Positions 45,329-54,550 of a stretch of DNA of 64,000 bases are shown in pieces (the first letter of the stretch is position 1; each line of letters opens with the position of its first letter). The notes beneath the pieces are model-generated. The model was not told where the DNA came from. It searched no databases and saw only the letters and a program-made list of their open reading frames with translations. The DNA is from an uncultured Verrucomicrobiota bacterium (lineage in GTDB: Bacteria; Verrucomicrobiota; Kiritimatiellia; CAIQIC01; Lenti-01). Position numbers and translations under genes: made by a program. The stretch spans positions 124,001 to 188,000 of the forward strand of contig CALMBO010000026.1 of the NCBI GenBank assembly GCA_937860055.1. Direction: 5' to 3'.

Positions 45329-46156
45329 CTACGGGGATTTCCCGCGGAGCGCCGGCAGATAGGCGCGGTCCAGGCTGTGGGCGGCGAAACCGGAGAGCGC
45401 GGCGAAGCGGATGGGGGTTCCGACGTGGCGATAGCCCAGGAACTTGAACGGGACCTTCGTCACCGGATCCTTCCGGTTGGCGATGCGCCAGGTCTCGATG
45501 CGCTGCGAGTCGTAGTGCCGGGCCCATTTGCGCGAGGCCACGCGGGGCGAGGCGAAGGTGAAGACTTCCAGCCTGCGATGGGGGATCCACGACGTGGCGA
45601 TATCCATCGCCGCCAGGGTGGCGAGCGCTCCGCCCAGGCTGTAGCCCGCCAGCCGGATGGTCTTTCCGTGCGACGCGTTCGCTTCCAGGAAATCCATGAT
45701 GGATTCGCGGACGGAGGCATAGCACTGGTGGAAGCCGCGATGCACTCCGCCGCCCTTCAGGTCGTCGAAGACCGCATCCTGCTTGCCGGCCATGAAATTC
45801 GTGATTTTCTCGGCGTTGCCCAGCGTGCCGCGGAAAACGACATAGAGGAAGCTGCCTTCCCGGGCGCAGGCGCCGGCCGGCGTATGCTCGACCATGGTCT
45901 TGTAGCGGCGCGCGGTGTTTTTCGGGCCGATGGCGATGGGCTTGCGATAGGTCAGCGTGCGCCAGAAGGGATCGGCAAAGACGAGCCCGCCGAGCGAGAC
46001 GGGCTTGAACTTCATCCGGGCCTCGGGAGGCTTGCCCGCATCGGACCATTGCTGGTAGAGCGCATAGGCGATGTCGACGAGCCCGGCGCAGCGGATGGCG
46101 ACGCGGCGGGGAAAATCCGCAGGAAAGGGCCCGGGAAGGCGGAACTCGGTGCTCAT
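45329..46156 (-). CDS. Class 3 lipase family protein
   Basis: A 275-residue alpha/beta hydrolase of the lipase class 3 (PF01764-type) family. The nucleophile elbow G-Y-S-L-G-G-A is near residue 170, preceded by V-H-R-G-F-H-Q-C. A catalytic Asp is likely in R-K-D-P-V-T and the His in A-H-S-L-D near the C-terminus. No signal peptide is clear. The start at 46156 is chosen by domain extent, since no Shine-Dalgarno is visible; an ATG at 46174 is an alternative. The substrate, triglyceride, phospholipid or other ester, is unknown. Confidence 0.8.
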   Translation of the reverse strand: MSTEFRLPGPFPADFPRRVAIRCAGLVDIAYALYQQWSDAGKPPEARMKFKPVSLGGLVFADPFWRTLTYRKPIAIGPKNTARRYKTMVEHTPAGACAREGSFLYVVFRGTLGNAEKITNFMAGKQDAVFDDLKGGGVHRGFHQCYASVRESIMDFLEANASHGKTIRLAGYSLGGALATLAAMDIATSWIPHRRLEVFTFASPRVASRKWARHYDSQRIETWRIANRKDPVTKVPFKFLGYRHVGTPIRFAALSGFAAHSLDRAYLPALRGKSP

Positions 46157-46450
46157 GGAGGCAGGATAGCGCATGTTCCGCGGAAACACAGCCGGAAATC
46201 GGATGGGCGGAAAGCCGGGGCCCACTGGTGCTTTCCCCGAGGTCGCGCAAGATTCAGGGCATTTTCATTGTTTTTAGCCGCCGGATCCCGATGTAGGCCG
46301 GGTGCCCTCACCCGGCGGGCTGTTTGGCTGTCGTTGTGGCCGGCCACGGTGGGGCCTGGGCTGTTCCGGTTTCCCGCCCGGTCGGGGACCGGGCCAACCA
46401 CCCGGAATCCAACCGCCATGGTGGACGGCTGCAGAATATCCAAATCCGTT
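46157..46450. other. Non-coding gap with hairpin
   Basis: No gene is seen in these 294 bp. A perfect hairpin GCCGGGTG (46297-46304), loop CCCT, CACCCGGC (46309-46316) stands out; further G/C-rich partial palindromes (around 46355-46405) look like decayed repeat material. The gap separates the lipase start from the end of a gene reading toward it on the same strand. Confidence 0.55.
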
Positions 46451-46855
46451 TTAGCGCGGGGAGGTTGAAAGCGGGTCGCCCCAGGATGTTTCCTGCACCA
46501 GGCAGGCTTCGGGGTGGGTGACCAGCGGGCCCATTTTCAGGACATGCCGGATTCGCGAGCCGGGCGCGGCGTTGAGCAGATCCACATCCCATCCCTCATT
46601 TTCTTCCAGGGGGATGCAGTCGGCCCAGATCCGGAATTCCTTTTCATTCAACTGGCCCATGGCGAGCCAATATCCCAGCTTGACGACCAGTTCCGCGTGC
46701 TTGACCGGCCCCCGCAGGGTTGCCGAGTCGAACAAGACGGTGTCCTCCCGGAAGAACGCGAGGGCGTTCTGGATCGTCTGGACGATGTCGTTCGGGATCT
46801 TGCCCAGGGAGATCGCCCAGTGGATGGGGCCGGTGATGGTCCTGCCGTATTTCAT
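46451..46855 (-). CDS. Small protein of unknown function coupled to HPr
   Basis: A 134-residue soluble protein without signal or membrane segment. It begins M-K-Y-G-R-T-I-T-G-P-I-H-W-A-I-S-L-G-K and contains a charged mixed alpha/beta pattern with many Trp/Leu. I do not recognise the family. Its ATG overlaps the HPr stop (ATGA), so the two are translated together, which suggests a related job in phosphotransfer control. No catalytic motif is visible. Confidence 0.65.
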   Translation of the reverse strand: MKYGRTITGPIHWAISLGKIPNDIVQTIQNALAFFREDTVLFDSATLRGPVKHAELVVKLGYWLAMGQLNEKEFRIWADCIPLEENEGWDVDLLNAAPGSRIRHVLKMGPLVTHPEACLVQETSWGDPLSTSPR

Positions 46856-47208
46856 GTCCGGCGCCTCGGGTGCGGCAGGAGGAGCTGGCTCTTGAACAAC
46901 AGGCAGGAGGCCGGTCCGTTTTCGCCGAAGCCGCAGGCGAAGAGCCGATGGACCGTCTGGATCATTTCGCCGGCGTCGGGCCCGCCGGCAACGGCCATCA
47001 CTTCCGATCCCTTGAGAGCGCCCAGGGACATGAGGCCCAGAATGCTTTTGGCGTCGGCCCGGTTTCCGCCGCATTCCAGGGTCATGTGGGCCTTGAATTC
47101 CGTGGCGGCGCGGGCGAGCAAGGCCGCGGCGCGCGCATGCAGGCCCTTTTCGTTGGAAATCACCAGGCGGACCTTCTGCAAGGTCGTTTGTCTGGATGTC
47201 GCTTCCAT
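46852..47208 (-). CDS. HPr-like phosphocarrier protein with C-terminal extension
   Basis: A 118-residue protein. The phospho-accepting His24 is in K-G-L-H-A-R-A-A-A-L-L (Ala where many HPr have Pro), and the regulatory Ser55 is in A-D-A-K-S-I-L-G-L-M-S-L-G-A, the site used by HPr kinase. About 25 residues beyond the usual HPr end carry a basic tail. GGAGA 8 bp before the ATG supports the start. No Enzyme I, Enzyme II or HPr kinase gene is in the window, so a regulatory rather than sugar-transport role is possible. It lies downstream of the two-component genes on the same strand. Confidence 0.88.
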   Translation of the reverse strand: MEATSRQTTLQKVRLVISNEKGLHARAAALLARAATEFKAHMTLECGGNRADAKSILGLMSLGALKGSEVMAVAGGPDAGEMIQTVHRLFACGFGENGPASCLLFKSQLLLPHPRRRT

Positions 47209-47339
47209 CTGATGCGTCTCCTGCCCGTCCGTGTTCCTTTGTCGTGGAAGGAAGGCTAGCACAGGCCGGAAAAGCGGGACATGGCGGGAAACGCGTTTTT
47301 GGGGTGGCGGAAAACAGGGGGCGGGAGCCGGGGGCGCGG

Positions 47340-48014
47340 TCAGCCGCCGGTTTCGCCGGCGACGAACCGGGCGGCCCGGGCGACGAGTTCCGTTGCGCCG
47401 CCGAGTCCCAGCTTCTGCTTGATGCTTGCCCGGTAGGATTCCACCGTGCTGGTCGCCAGGCGGAGCCGGGCCGCGACCTGGCGCGTGCCCAGCCCCTGGC
47501 CGATCAGCCGGAAGACCTCCAGTTCCCGGTCGCTGAGCAGTTCTTCCGGCGAGGCGGCGGCGGCCTTGTGGTTGCGCTTGGGGGCGTCGATGAGCCGGCT
47601 GACGATGTCTTCGCTCAAGGCCAGATGTCCGTCCAGCACCTTGCGGAGGGCGGCGATCACCGTGCCGACCGGCTCGCGCTTCATGACATAGCCCCGCGCC
47701 CCGGCGCGGACGGCGCGTTCCGCGTACAGGCTTTCGTGGTGCATGGACAGCACGAGGACGGGCAGCCTGGGTTGCCGGGCATGGATGTCCTTGATCAGGT
47801 CGAGGCCGTTGCCTTCGTCCATCGTCAGGTCCATGATCACCACGTCGGGGCGGAAGCGGGCGACGGCCGCCCGTCCGCCGGGGGCATCGCCGGCTTCGCC
47901 GCAGACGGCCAGGTCGGACTGCTGGTTGATGACCTTGGAAAGGCCGTCGCGGAGGAGGGGGTGGTCGTCCACGATCAGGACTTTCTTCTTGCCGGGGGCG
48001 GGTTTCGTTTTCAT
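47340..48014 (-). CDS. NarL/FixJ-type response regulator
   Basis: A 224-residue DNA-binding regulator. The receiver domain (about residues 10-125) has the acidic pair Asp16-Asp17, the phospho-accepting Asp in V-I-M-D-L-T-M (about 62) and the conserved Lys in V-M-K-R-E. The LuxR-type helix-turn-helix (about 155-215) has L-S-D-R-E-L-E-V-F-R-L-I-G-Q-G and S-T-V-E-S-Y-R-A-S-I-K-Q-K-L. The start overlaps the stop of the large PAS histidine kinase (ATGA), which is its evident partner. Confidence 0.93.
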   Translation of the reverse strand: MKTKPAPGKKKVLIVDDHPLLRDGLSKVINQQSDLAVCGEAGDAPGGRAAVARFRPDVVIMDLTMDEGNGLDLIKDIHARQPRLPVLVLSMHHESLYAERAVRAGARGYVMKREPVGTVIAALRKVLDGHLALSEDIVSRLIDAPKRNHKAAAASPEELLSDRELEVFRLIGQGLGTRQVAARLRLATSTVESYRASIKQKLGLGGATELVARAARFVAGETGG

Positions 48015-51000
48015 CGGGACTTCTCCTGGGTCCGGGCGGGGCGGGGCAGGAGGCAGTTCACCGTCGTGCCTTGGCCGCGGAGGCTGTCGATCCACAACGT
48101 GGCGCCGACCAGGTTTGCCCGGTACCGCATGATGTCGAGCCCCATGCCGAAGCTTTTCCGTTTTTTCGGAGAGATGCCCTTGCCGGCGTCGTGGACGGAC
48201 AACCGGAGGCCCTCCGGGCCATTCTCGAGGCGGATTTCGATGGGCGCGCCCTTGCCGTGCTTGGCGGCGTTGGTCACGGCCTCCTGGGCGATGCGGTACA
48301 ACTGGCCGGCGGTCGTGGCGGCGAGCGGCGGGATTTCCGCCGGACCGGCATAGCGGCAGGGAGCGCCCAAGAGCTCCCGGGTGCGGGAGGCGAGTTGCTG
48401 CAGGGCGGCGGCGAGGCCGCCCCGCTTGAGGTCTGCCAGCAGGAGGCCGCGCGCCAGCGCATGGGATTGATCGGCGGCCTGCTCGATCAGGCGCCCCAGT
48501 TTCCGCGCCTCGCCGGCTTCGGGACGGTTTTGGCGGGCGAGGTCTCCGCGGAGGGCCTCGGCCAGATAGCCGATGGCGGTGAGGGACTGGCCCAGGCTGT
48601 CGTGGAGGTCGCGGCCGATGCGCTGCCGTTCGGCTTCGGCGGCCTTCAGGATTTCCTCTTCCATGTGCCGGCGCCCGGTGATGTCGCGGTGCAATCCGGC
48701 GGCGCGCATGGGCCGGCCGCGGGCGTCGCGGATCATGGTGCCGGAGGATTCGATCCAGCGGATCGACCCGTCCGGCCAAAGCAGGCGATAGGTCACCGAG
48801 CCCGGGATGCCGGTTTTCATTCCGGCCTGGAAAGCCTGGACCACGCGTTCCCGATCGTCCGGATGGATGCGCGCGAACCAGCGAGCCACTTTGTTTCCGG
48901 CGGGCTGTTTCCAGATCCGTTCGAACGCCGGGCTGACATAGAGCACGTCCTGCGTCCGGGCGTCGATCAGCCAGAAGGCGTCCTGGACATTTTCCGCCAT
49001 CTGGCGGAACTGCTCTTCGCTCTGGGCCAGGGACTGGCGGGAGGCCTCCAATTCCGCGGTGCGCTTTTCGACGCGCCGTTCCAGTTCGTTGCGCGCCTCC
49101 TTCAGCGCCTGCTCCGCCCGCTTGCGTTCGGAGATGTCGCGGATGGAGGCCCACATGCCGGCGGGTTCGCCCTGGGCGTCGCGGATGAGGATGGTGCGGA
49201 GTTCGACGGGAACGAGGGCACCGTTCTTCCGGACATATTCCTTTTCGTACACGTCGGAATAGCCGTGCACCATCACCTGTTCGCGCAGGATTTTCGCTTC
49301 GGAGGCCTGCCACTTGCGCGGGGTGAGTTGCCGATAGGGCATGTTCAGGAGTTCCTCGTCGGCATAGCCGAGCAGATCCCGGAAGGCCGGATTGAAATCC
49401 CGGATCCGGCCCTTCATGTCCGCGGTGGCAAAGGCGTCGCGCATGCTTTCGTGCAGATAGCGGTATTTGGCTTCCGACTGCTGCAGCGCTTCCTCGGCCC
49501 GTTTGCGTTCGGTGATGTCGGTGTCGATGCCCTGGTAGCCGCGGTAGGAACCATCGGCGTTGAACAGGGGGCGGGCGCTGCTGGACAGCCAGACGAGGCG
49601 GCCATCCTTGGCCACGTTGGCGTTTTCAAAGCCACTGGAGGATTCGCGCCGGGCCATGACGTCGAAGCACGCGCGATTCAGCTCTTCCCGTTCCCCCGGA
49701 GGCAGCAGGTCGTAGAAATGCATGCGGCCGACCAGGTCTTCGGGGCGGTAGCCGAGTATCTTGGCGACCATGTCGCCGACATAGGTATAGAGTCCGTCGG
49801 GATCCACTTCCCAGACGAAGGAGCGGCTGGCCTGGGTGGCGGCGGCAAAGCGGGCCTCGCTTTCGCGCAGCGCTTCCTCGGACTGTTTGCGTTCGGTGAT
49901 GTCGAGCTCGATGCCGTCCCAGACGACATGGCCGTTGGGCAGGCGGCGCGGGGCGGAGGTGAAGAGACGCCAGCGGATTTCGCCGGACGGCAGACGGACG
50001 CGGACTTCCGCGCTGAAGGGTGTCAAGGTCGCCAACGCGCGGGCTTCGAGCCCGGCGACGGCCGGCAGATCTTCCTCGAGGATCTGGCCGTAGATGGCCG
50101 CGGGGTCCGCCATGGCTTGTTCGGCCGTGACGCCGTGGAGGCGTTCGACGCCCTGGCTGAGGAAGGTGTAGCGGCGGTGTTGGCCATCCGGGCCGCTATC
50201 CATCTGATAGATGAATCCATTCGGGAGGTTGTCGTGGATGGCCCGTGCGCTGGCTTCGCTTTCGCGCAGCGCTTCTTCGGCCCGTTTGCGTTCGGTGATG
50301 TCGAGCTCGATGCCGTCCCACACCAGATGGCCGTTGGGCAGGCGGCGCGGGGCGGAGGTGAAGAGGCGCCAGCGGATTTCCCCGGAGGGGAGGCGGACGC
50401 GGACTTCTGTCTGGAGCGGCGTCAGGGTCGCGGCCGCGTGGGCTTCCTGGGCGGCCACGCGGATCCGGTCCTCCTCGATTACCTGCCCGTAGATGGCGAG
50501 CGGATCCGCCATCGCCTGTTCCGCGGTGATGCCGTGCATCCGCTCGACGCCCCGGCTGAGGGAGGTGAAGCGGCGCTGCAAGCCGTCCGCGCCGGAATCG
50601 ATCTGGTAGATGAGCCCGTCGGGGAGGTTGTCATGGATGGCGCGCAGGCGGGCTTCGCTTTCCCGCAGGGCGTCCTCGGCCTGCTTGCGCCCGGTAATGT
50701 CGAGGTCGATGCCACGGTAGCCGAGCAGGGCGCCGTTCCGGTCCATGAGGGGGAAGGCGCTGGTGGAGACCCAGACGATCCGGCCATCCCGGGTTACCAG
50801 GGGGTTTTCGTAGGCGTGGAACTCGCCGTGCCGCCGCATCACGCCGTCCACGGCCTTCCGGAATGCCTCGCGGCCTTCTTCGGGATGCAGATCGTGGATG
50901 TGCCGCCTGCCGACGATCTCGTCCGGGCGGTAGCCCAGCAGGTCCTCCACGACGGGGGTGGCGAACATGTAGAGCCCCTGGGCATCCACCTCCCATACGA

Positions 51001-51925
51001 AGGCGCGGCTTTGACGGGCGACCTGGTCGAAGCGCGCCTCGCTTTCCCGCAGCGCGGCCTCGGCGCGCTTGCGCTCGGAGATGTCGCGCGTGACGCCGTG
51101 CAGCTCGAGGTGGCCGGTGCGTTCGTTCCGGAGCAGCCGGCAGACGATTTCGGAAGGGGTCTGGGATCCGTCCTTGCAGGGCTGGAGGATGTTCAGGGTG
51201 ACATAGTCGCTGGAGGTCAGCTTGCCGGCGAGGAAATCGGCGACGTAGCCGCGCATGAGGTTGTCCAGCTCTTCGCGCTGTTCCGGAGCCCAGGCCTCCT
51301 CGATCGGCTGGGCGAGGATCTCCGCGGCGGTGTAGCCGCGCAGTTTCTCGACCGCCGGGCTCACGTAGAGGAAACGGCGGGCCTCGACATCCAGGATCCA
51401 GACGACGTCCTTCATGCTCTCGGTCATCATCCGGTACGTCTGTTCGCTTTCCCGGAGCGCCTCCTCGGCCTTCCTGCGCCCGGTGATGTCGCGGACGATG
51501 GCGACGAACATCGCATCTTTCGCGTGCGGATCGCCCTGGGCGGCGATGGAGAGTTCGTACCAATGCTCTCCTTCGAAGTGGAGGAGCGGATAGACGCTGC
51601 CCCGGTGGTGGCCGTGGGCCGCGGCGCTGGCGATGGCCTGCCGCACGATGCCGGCCGCCGGTTCGGGCAGGACGTCCTGGATCTTCCTGCCGAGGAACTG
51701 TTCGGGCGGAACATAGAGCCGGTCCGGATCCGGGGCGTGGTAGTCGCAGATGCGTCCTTGGCGGTCCACCACGAAGAGGGTGTCGGGCAGGGCGTCGAGC
51801 ATCGCCTTCAGGCGCGCGTAGGATTCCGGCGCCGATACGGTTTCGCGCCGGCCCCGGCTCGCGCGGAGCGGCGGCGGGTCTGGCTTCGTCTTGATTTTCC
51901 GGTCGCCTGTTCCCTTTGCGCCCAT
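48011..51925 (-). CDS. Eight-PAS sensor histidine kinase (HisKA_3/NarX type)
   Basis: A 1304-residue cytoplasmic kinase without membrane segments. Eight PAS modules of about 133 residues begin near residues 38, 163, 297, 425, 558, 692, 820 and 972, many followed by a PAC-type D-I-T-E-R-K-R-A-E-E-A-L block. The HisKA_3 phosphotransfer His lies in R-D-L-H-D-S-L-G-Q-S (about 1107), and an HATPase domain closes the protein with N-A-A-K-H-G-K and D-x-G-K-G blocks. PAS 4 and 5 are near-identical at the DNA level. Ligands or cofactors (haem, flavin) cannot be assigned. The ATG at 51925 lacks a good ribosome-binding site. Its stop overlaps the regulator start. Confidence 0.92.
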   Translation of the reverse strand: MGAKGTGDRKIKTKPDPPPLRASRGRRETVSAPESYARLKAMLDALPDTLFVVDRQGRICDYHAPDPDRLYVPPEQFLGRKIQDVLPEPAAGIVRQAIASAAAHGHHRGSVYPLLHFEGEHWYELSIAAQGDPHAKDAMFVAIVRDITGRRKAEEALRESEQTYRMMTESMKDVVWILDVEARRFLYVSPAVEKLRGYTAAEILAQPIEEAWAPEQREELDNLMRGYVADFLAGKLTSSDYVTLNILQPCKDGSQTPSEIVCRLLRNERTGHLELHGVTRDISERKRAEAALRESEARFDQVARQSRAFVWEVDAQGLYMFATPVVEDLLGYRPDEIVGRRHIHDLHPEEGREAFRKAVDGVMRRHGEFHAYENPLVTRDGRIVWVSTSAFPLMDRNGALLGYRGIDLDITGRKQAEDALRESEARLRAIHDNLPDGLIYQIDSGADGLQRRFTSLSRGVERMHGITAEQAMADPLAIYGQVIEEDRIRVAAQEAHAAATLTPLQTEVRVRLPSGEIRWRLFTSAPRRLPNGHLVWDGIELDITERKRAEEALRESEASARAIHDNLPNGFIYQMDSGPDGQHRRYTFLSQGVERLHGVTAEQAMADPAAIYGQILEEDLPAVAGLEARALATLTPFSAEVRVRLPSGEIRWRLFTSAPRRLPNGHVVWDGIELDITERKQSEEALRESEARFAAATQASRSFVWEVDPDGLYTYVGDMVAKILGYRPEDLVGRMHFYDLLPPGEREELNRACFDVMARRESSSGFENANVAKDGRLVWLSSSARPLFNADGSYRGYQGIDTDITERKRAEEALQQSEAKYRYLHESMRDAFATADMKGRIRDFNPAFRDLLGYADEELLNMPYRQLTPRKWQASEAKILREQVMVHGYSDVYEKEYVRKNGALVPVELRTILIRDAQGEPAGMWASIRDISERKRAEQALKEARNELERRVEKRTAELEASRQSLAQSEEQFRQMAENVQDAFWLIDARTQDVLYVSPAFERIWKQPAGNKVARWFARIHPDDRERVVQAFQAGMKTGIPGSVTYRLLWPDGSIRWIESSGTMIRDARGRPMRAAGLHRDITGRRHMEEEILKAAEAERQRIGRDLHDSLGQSLTAIGYLAEALRGDLARQNRPEAGEARKLGRLIEQAADQSHALARGLLLADLKRGGLAAALQQLASRTRELLGAPCRYAGPAEIPPLAATTAGQLYRIAQEAVTNAAKHGKGAPIEIRLENGPEGLRLSVHDAGKGISPKKRKSFGMGLDIMRYRANLVGATLWIDSLRGQGTTVNCLLPRPARTQEKSR

Positions 51926-52056
51926 GCCGAAGCTTCGCCTTTCTGGGGCGGATTGTATCCTGCCTCGGCCCGCGGGGTCAACAGGCGGCGGATCCGGCCC
52001 CCGTGTTTTTCCGGGGCATGGGGCGCCTTCCCGCCGGTCGAGGGGGAAGGGCGCGG

Positions 52057-52863
52057 CTAGGCCAGCGCGTCGAGGAGGCGGCGGATGCGATCGGGGTCGA
52101 GGGGGTTGGCCCAATGGCCGTCCTTCTTGAAATAGGAACCGACGATGAAGGCGTCGGCGAGGGGAAGATAGGTCTTCAGGTTTTCGGCGGTGATGCCGGA
52201 GCCGACGAGGACGGGGAGTTTCGCCGCCGCATAAACGGCGCGGAGTTCGTCGACGCTGGCGGCTTCGCCGGTGGCGGCGCCGGTGAGGATGAGACCGTCG
52301 GAGAGAAAGAACTCGGCGGCGTGGGCGGTCTGGACGATGTCGACGTCGGCGGTGATGGCGTGGGCGGAGTGCTTCTTCTTGATGTCGGTGAAGACGGCGA
52401 TGGATTCGGCGCCGATGGCCTTGCGGTGGCGGAGGAGGGTGCCGGCGCAGGAGTCCATGTAGCCTTCGTCGGCGACGTGCCCGAAGACGAAGGCTTCGGC
52501 GCGGATGAAATCGGCGCCGGCGGCCAGGGCGGCGGAGAGCGCCTCCCGGTTGGCGCCGGCGAGGATCTGGAGGCCGAGGGGAAGCTGCGGGTGGGCGCGC
52601 TTCACTTCGCGGGCGAGGACGGCCATGGCCGTGGCGATCTCGGGGCCGGGATGCTGGACGTAGGGGATGTCGTGCATGTTCTCGACCATGAGGGCATGGA
52701 TGCCGCAGGCGCGGTAGGTTTCGGCTTCGGCGAGGGCCTGGTCGAGGATGGACGCCATGCCGCCCTTGTGCAGGGGGGTGCCGGGGAGGGCCCGGACGTG
52801 GATCATGCCGATGACGGTTTGGGGGCGGGGGCCGAACAGCTTCGAGAAGAGGGGCGTCTTCAC
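52057..52863 (-). CDS. BtpA/SgcQ family protein
   Basis: A 268-residue TIM-barrel-type protein of the BtpA family. Visible features are I-G-M-I-H-V-R-A-L-P-G-T-P at the N-terminus, V-E-N-M-H-D-I-P-Y and F-I-R-A-E-A-F-V-F-G-H-V-A-D-E-G, then V-G-S-G-I-T-A-E-N near the end. BtpA was named for photosystem I stability in cyanobacteria, but most members are in non-photosynthetic bacteria, often with sugar or nucleoside uptake genes, and are poorly understood. The GTG start at 52863 is 7 bp after the BMP-protein stop, so the two form an operon. A nucleoside- or sugar-processing role is inferred from that pairing. Confidence 0.82.
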   Translation of the reverse strand: MKTPLFSKLFGPRPQTVIGMIHVRALPGTPLHKGGMASILDQALAEAETYRACGIHALMVENMHDIPYVQHPGPEIATAMAVLAREVKRAHPQLPLGLQILAGANREALSAALAAGADFIRAEAFVFGHVADEGYMDSCAGTLLRHRKAIGAESIAVFTDIKKKHSAHAITADVDIVQTAHAAEFFLSDGLILTGAATGEAASVDELRAVYAAAKLPVLVGSGITAENLKTYLPLADAFIVGSYFKKDGHWANPLDPDRIRRLLDALA

Positions 52864-52870
52864 GGGCGGG

Positions 52871-53914
52871 CTATTTGGTCTTCTTTCCCGGCCAGCCGGT
52901 GGAGACGGCGCCTTCGAGGATGCGGCGCTGGAGATCGACGAGCTCCTTCTGCAGCCGCTCGGGGATCTGGGTCTCGAAATCGTGGAAGGGGGCCAGTCCG
53001 ACGCCGTGGTTGGCGAGGTTGCCGATGTAGCGGGTGCCGCCCCAGAACTGGTTCTCGATGGCGGCGGTGACGACCTGGCTGACGGCGCGGTCCATGCGCT
53101 TGAGGCAGGAGGTGAGAAGGATGTCCTGCTGGTCGGCGAGGGTGTAGTACTGGTCGGTGTCCACGCCGATGGCCCACTTGCCGTATTCCTTGGCGGCGGC
53201 GATGCCGCCGTTGCCGGAGATGGAGCCGACGCCGAAGATGACATCCGCGCCGTCGTCGAGGTATTCGGAGGCGAGCCTCTTGCCCCCCTCGAAGTCGTCG
53301 AAGGCGCCCACGTAGCCGCCCAGGATCCGGACCTGCTTGCCCTTGACCGCGTTGTAGTGGGCGGCGCCGTTGCGGAAGCCGGTGACGAACTGGTTGACGC
53401 TTTCGCAGTCGGTGCCGCCGACGAAGGCGACGGCGGGATCGCCGGGATCCTGCAGGTCGGCCCAGGCGGCGGCGAGGTAGCCGGCGGGGAAGGAGCATTC
53501 GTCCACCTGGAAGGTCAGGGCCCAGACGTTGTGGGGGATGTCCTCGTAGTCGCCGTCCACGCAGGCGAAGAGGGTGCGGGGATATTCGGCGGAGACGGCC
53601 TGGATGGCGGGGGCCATGCGGTAGCCGACGCCGATCAGGAGGCGGTAGTCGCGTTCGGCGAAGGCAGCGAGCTTGCGCTCGAAGTTCCCCGGGGAGAAGG
53701 TCTCGACGAACTGGATGTAGAGGGGGGCGCCGGCATACATGAGTTCCTCGATGCCCTCCCGGCAGTTCTGGTTGAAGCCGTTGTCGCTGAAGGTCCCTCC
53801 ATCGGAAAGCATGGCCACGCGCATGGGGCCGCCGCGGCCGGGAGGCGGGAAATCGGCGGCAGCGGCGGGGAGGGCCAGCGCGGCCAGAAGGAGGAAGGGG
53901 AGGGATCTTTTCAT
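52871..53914 (-). CDS. BMP-family (PnrA/Med-like) solute-binding protein
   Basis: A 347-residue exported protein with a signal peptide (L-L-L-A-A-L-A-L-P-A-A-A-A). The mature part is a two-lobed periplasmic-binding fold of the basic membrane protein family: M-L-S-D-G-G-T-F-S-D-N-G-F-N-Q at the start, V-A-F-V-G-G-T-D and F-G-V-G-S-I-S-G-N-G-G in the second lobe, then G-V-D-T-D-Q-Y-Y. Family members bind nucleosides for ABC uptake. No ABC ATPase or permease gene is beside it, which is unusual. AGGAAG 7 bp before the ATG supports the start. Confidence 0.88.
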   Translation of the reverse strand: MKRSLPFLLLAALALPAAAADFPPPGRGGPMRVAMLSDGGTFSDNGFNQNCREGIEELMYAGAPLYIQFVETFSPGNFERKLAAFAERDYRLLIGVGYRMAPAIQAVSAEYPRTLFACVDGDYEDIPHNVWALTFQVDECSFPAGYLAAAWADLQDPGDPAVAFVGGTDCESVNQFVTGFRNGAAHYNAVKGKQVRILGGYVGAFDDFEGGKRLASEYLDDGADVIFGVGSISGNGGIAAAKEYGKWAIGVDTDQYYTLADQQDILLTSCLKRMDRAVSQVVTAAIENQFWGGTRYIGNLANHGVGLAPFHDFETQIPERLQKELVDLQRRILEGAVSTGWPGKKTK

Positions 53915-54075
53915 GGCGCAGCTTCCTGGGAGAGGCGTTTTCATATCGTCGTGGAGGGCATCATAGGCCCAACGGGAGGCGATTGCACGATTTTTTGGGG
54001 ACGGGGGCGGAAAGCGCGGAACCGGCGTTCCGGCAGGGGGTTCGGGCGGGGGCACAAAAATCTTGAACAAGGGGG

Positions 54076-54104
54076 TTGCCAAGGGGCGGGGAGACTGGTA
54101 GGGT
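54076..54104 (+). promoter_or_regulatory. Promoter for rpsL-rpsG
   Basis: TTGCCA (54076-54081), 17-bp spacer, TAGGGT (54099-54104), about 50 bp before the rpsL start. Confidence 0.5.
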
Positions 54105-54156
54105 GCGCGCTTATTTGTTCGGACAAACTGAGACAAGAAGGAACGAAAAGAACGAT

Positions 54157-54537
54157 ATGCCGACGATCAATCAATTGGTGAAACAGGGCCGCAGCCCGTT
54201 GCGCACGAAGCGCAAGGCGCCCGCCCTGCAGAAGTGTCCGCAGCGCCGCGGCGTCTGCCTGCTGGTCAAGACGATGACCCCGAAGAAGCCGAACTCCGCC
54301 TTGCGCAAGGTGGCCCGCGTCCGGCTGACGAACGGGCAGGAAGTGACCGCCTACATCCCGGGCGAAGGCCACAACCTGCAGGAGCACAGCATGGTGCTGG
54401 TCCGCGGCGGCCGCGTGAAGGACCTTCCCGGCGTGCGCTACCACATCGTCCGCGGGACCTTGGATTGCCTCGGCATCGAAAGTCGCCGCCGCGGCCGTTC
54501 GAAGTACGGCACGAAAACCCCCAAAGCCGCGAAATAA
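54157..54537 (+). CDS. rpsL: 30S ribosomal protein S12
   Basis: A 126-residue decoding-centre protein. The block [10 protein letters not shown] carries Lys43 and Lys44, and [11 protein letters not shown] the second conserved loop. These are the positions at which streptomycin-resistance changes occur, and both loops look wild type. The start ATG at 54157 gives the universal M-P-T-I-N-Q-L start. rpsG follows after 13 bp. rpoBC is not upstream and fusA is not downstream, unlike the usual str operon. Confidence 0.98.
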   Translation: MPTINQLVKQGRSPLRTKRKAPALQKCPQRRGVCLLVKTMTPKKPNSALRKVARVRLTNGQEVTAYIPGEGHNLQEHSMVLVRGGRVKDLPGVRYHIVRGTLDCLGIESRRRGRSKYGTKTPKAAK

Positions 54538-54550
54538 GGAGGGTTGAACC

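Noticed and set aside
52871..53914. A full BMP-type ABC transporter
   Set aside because: No ATPase or permease gene flanks the binding protein on either strand.
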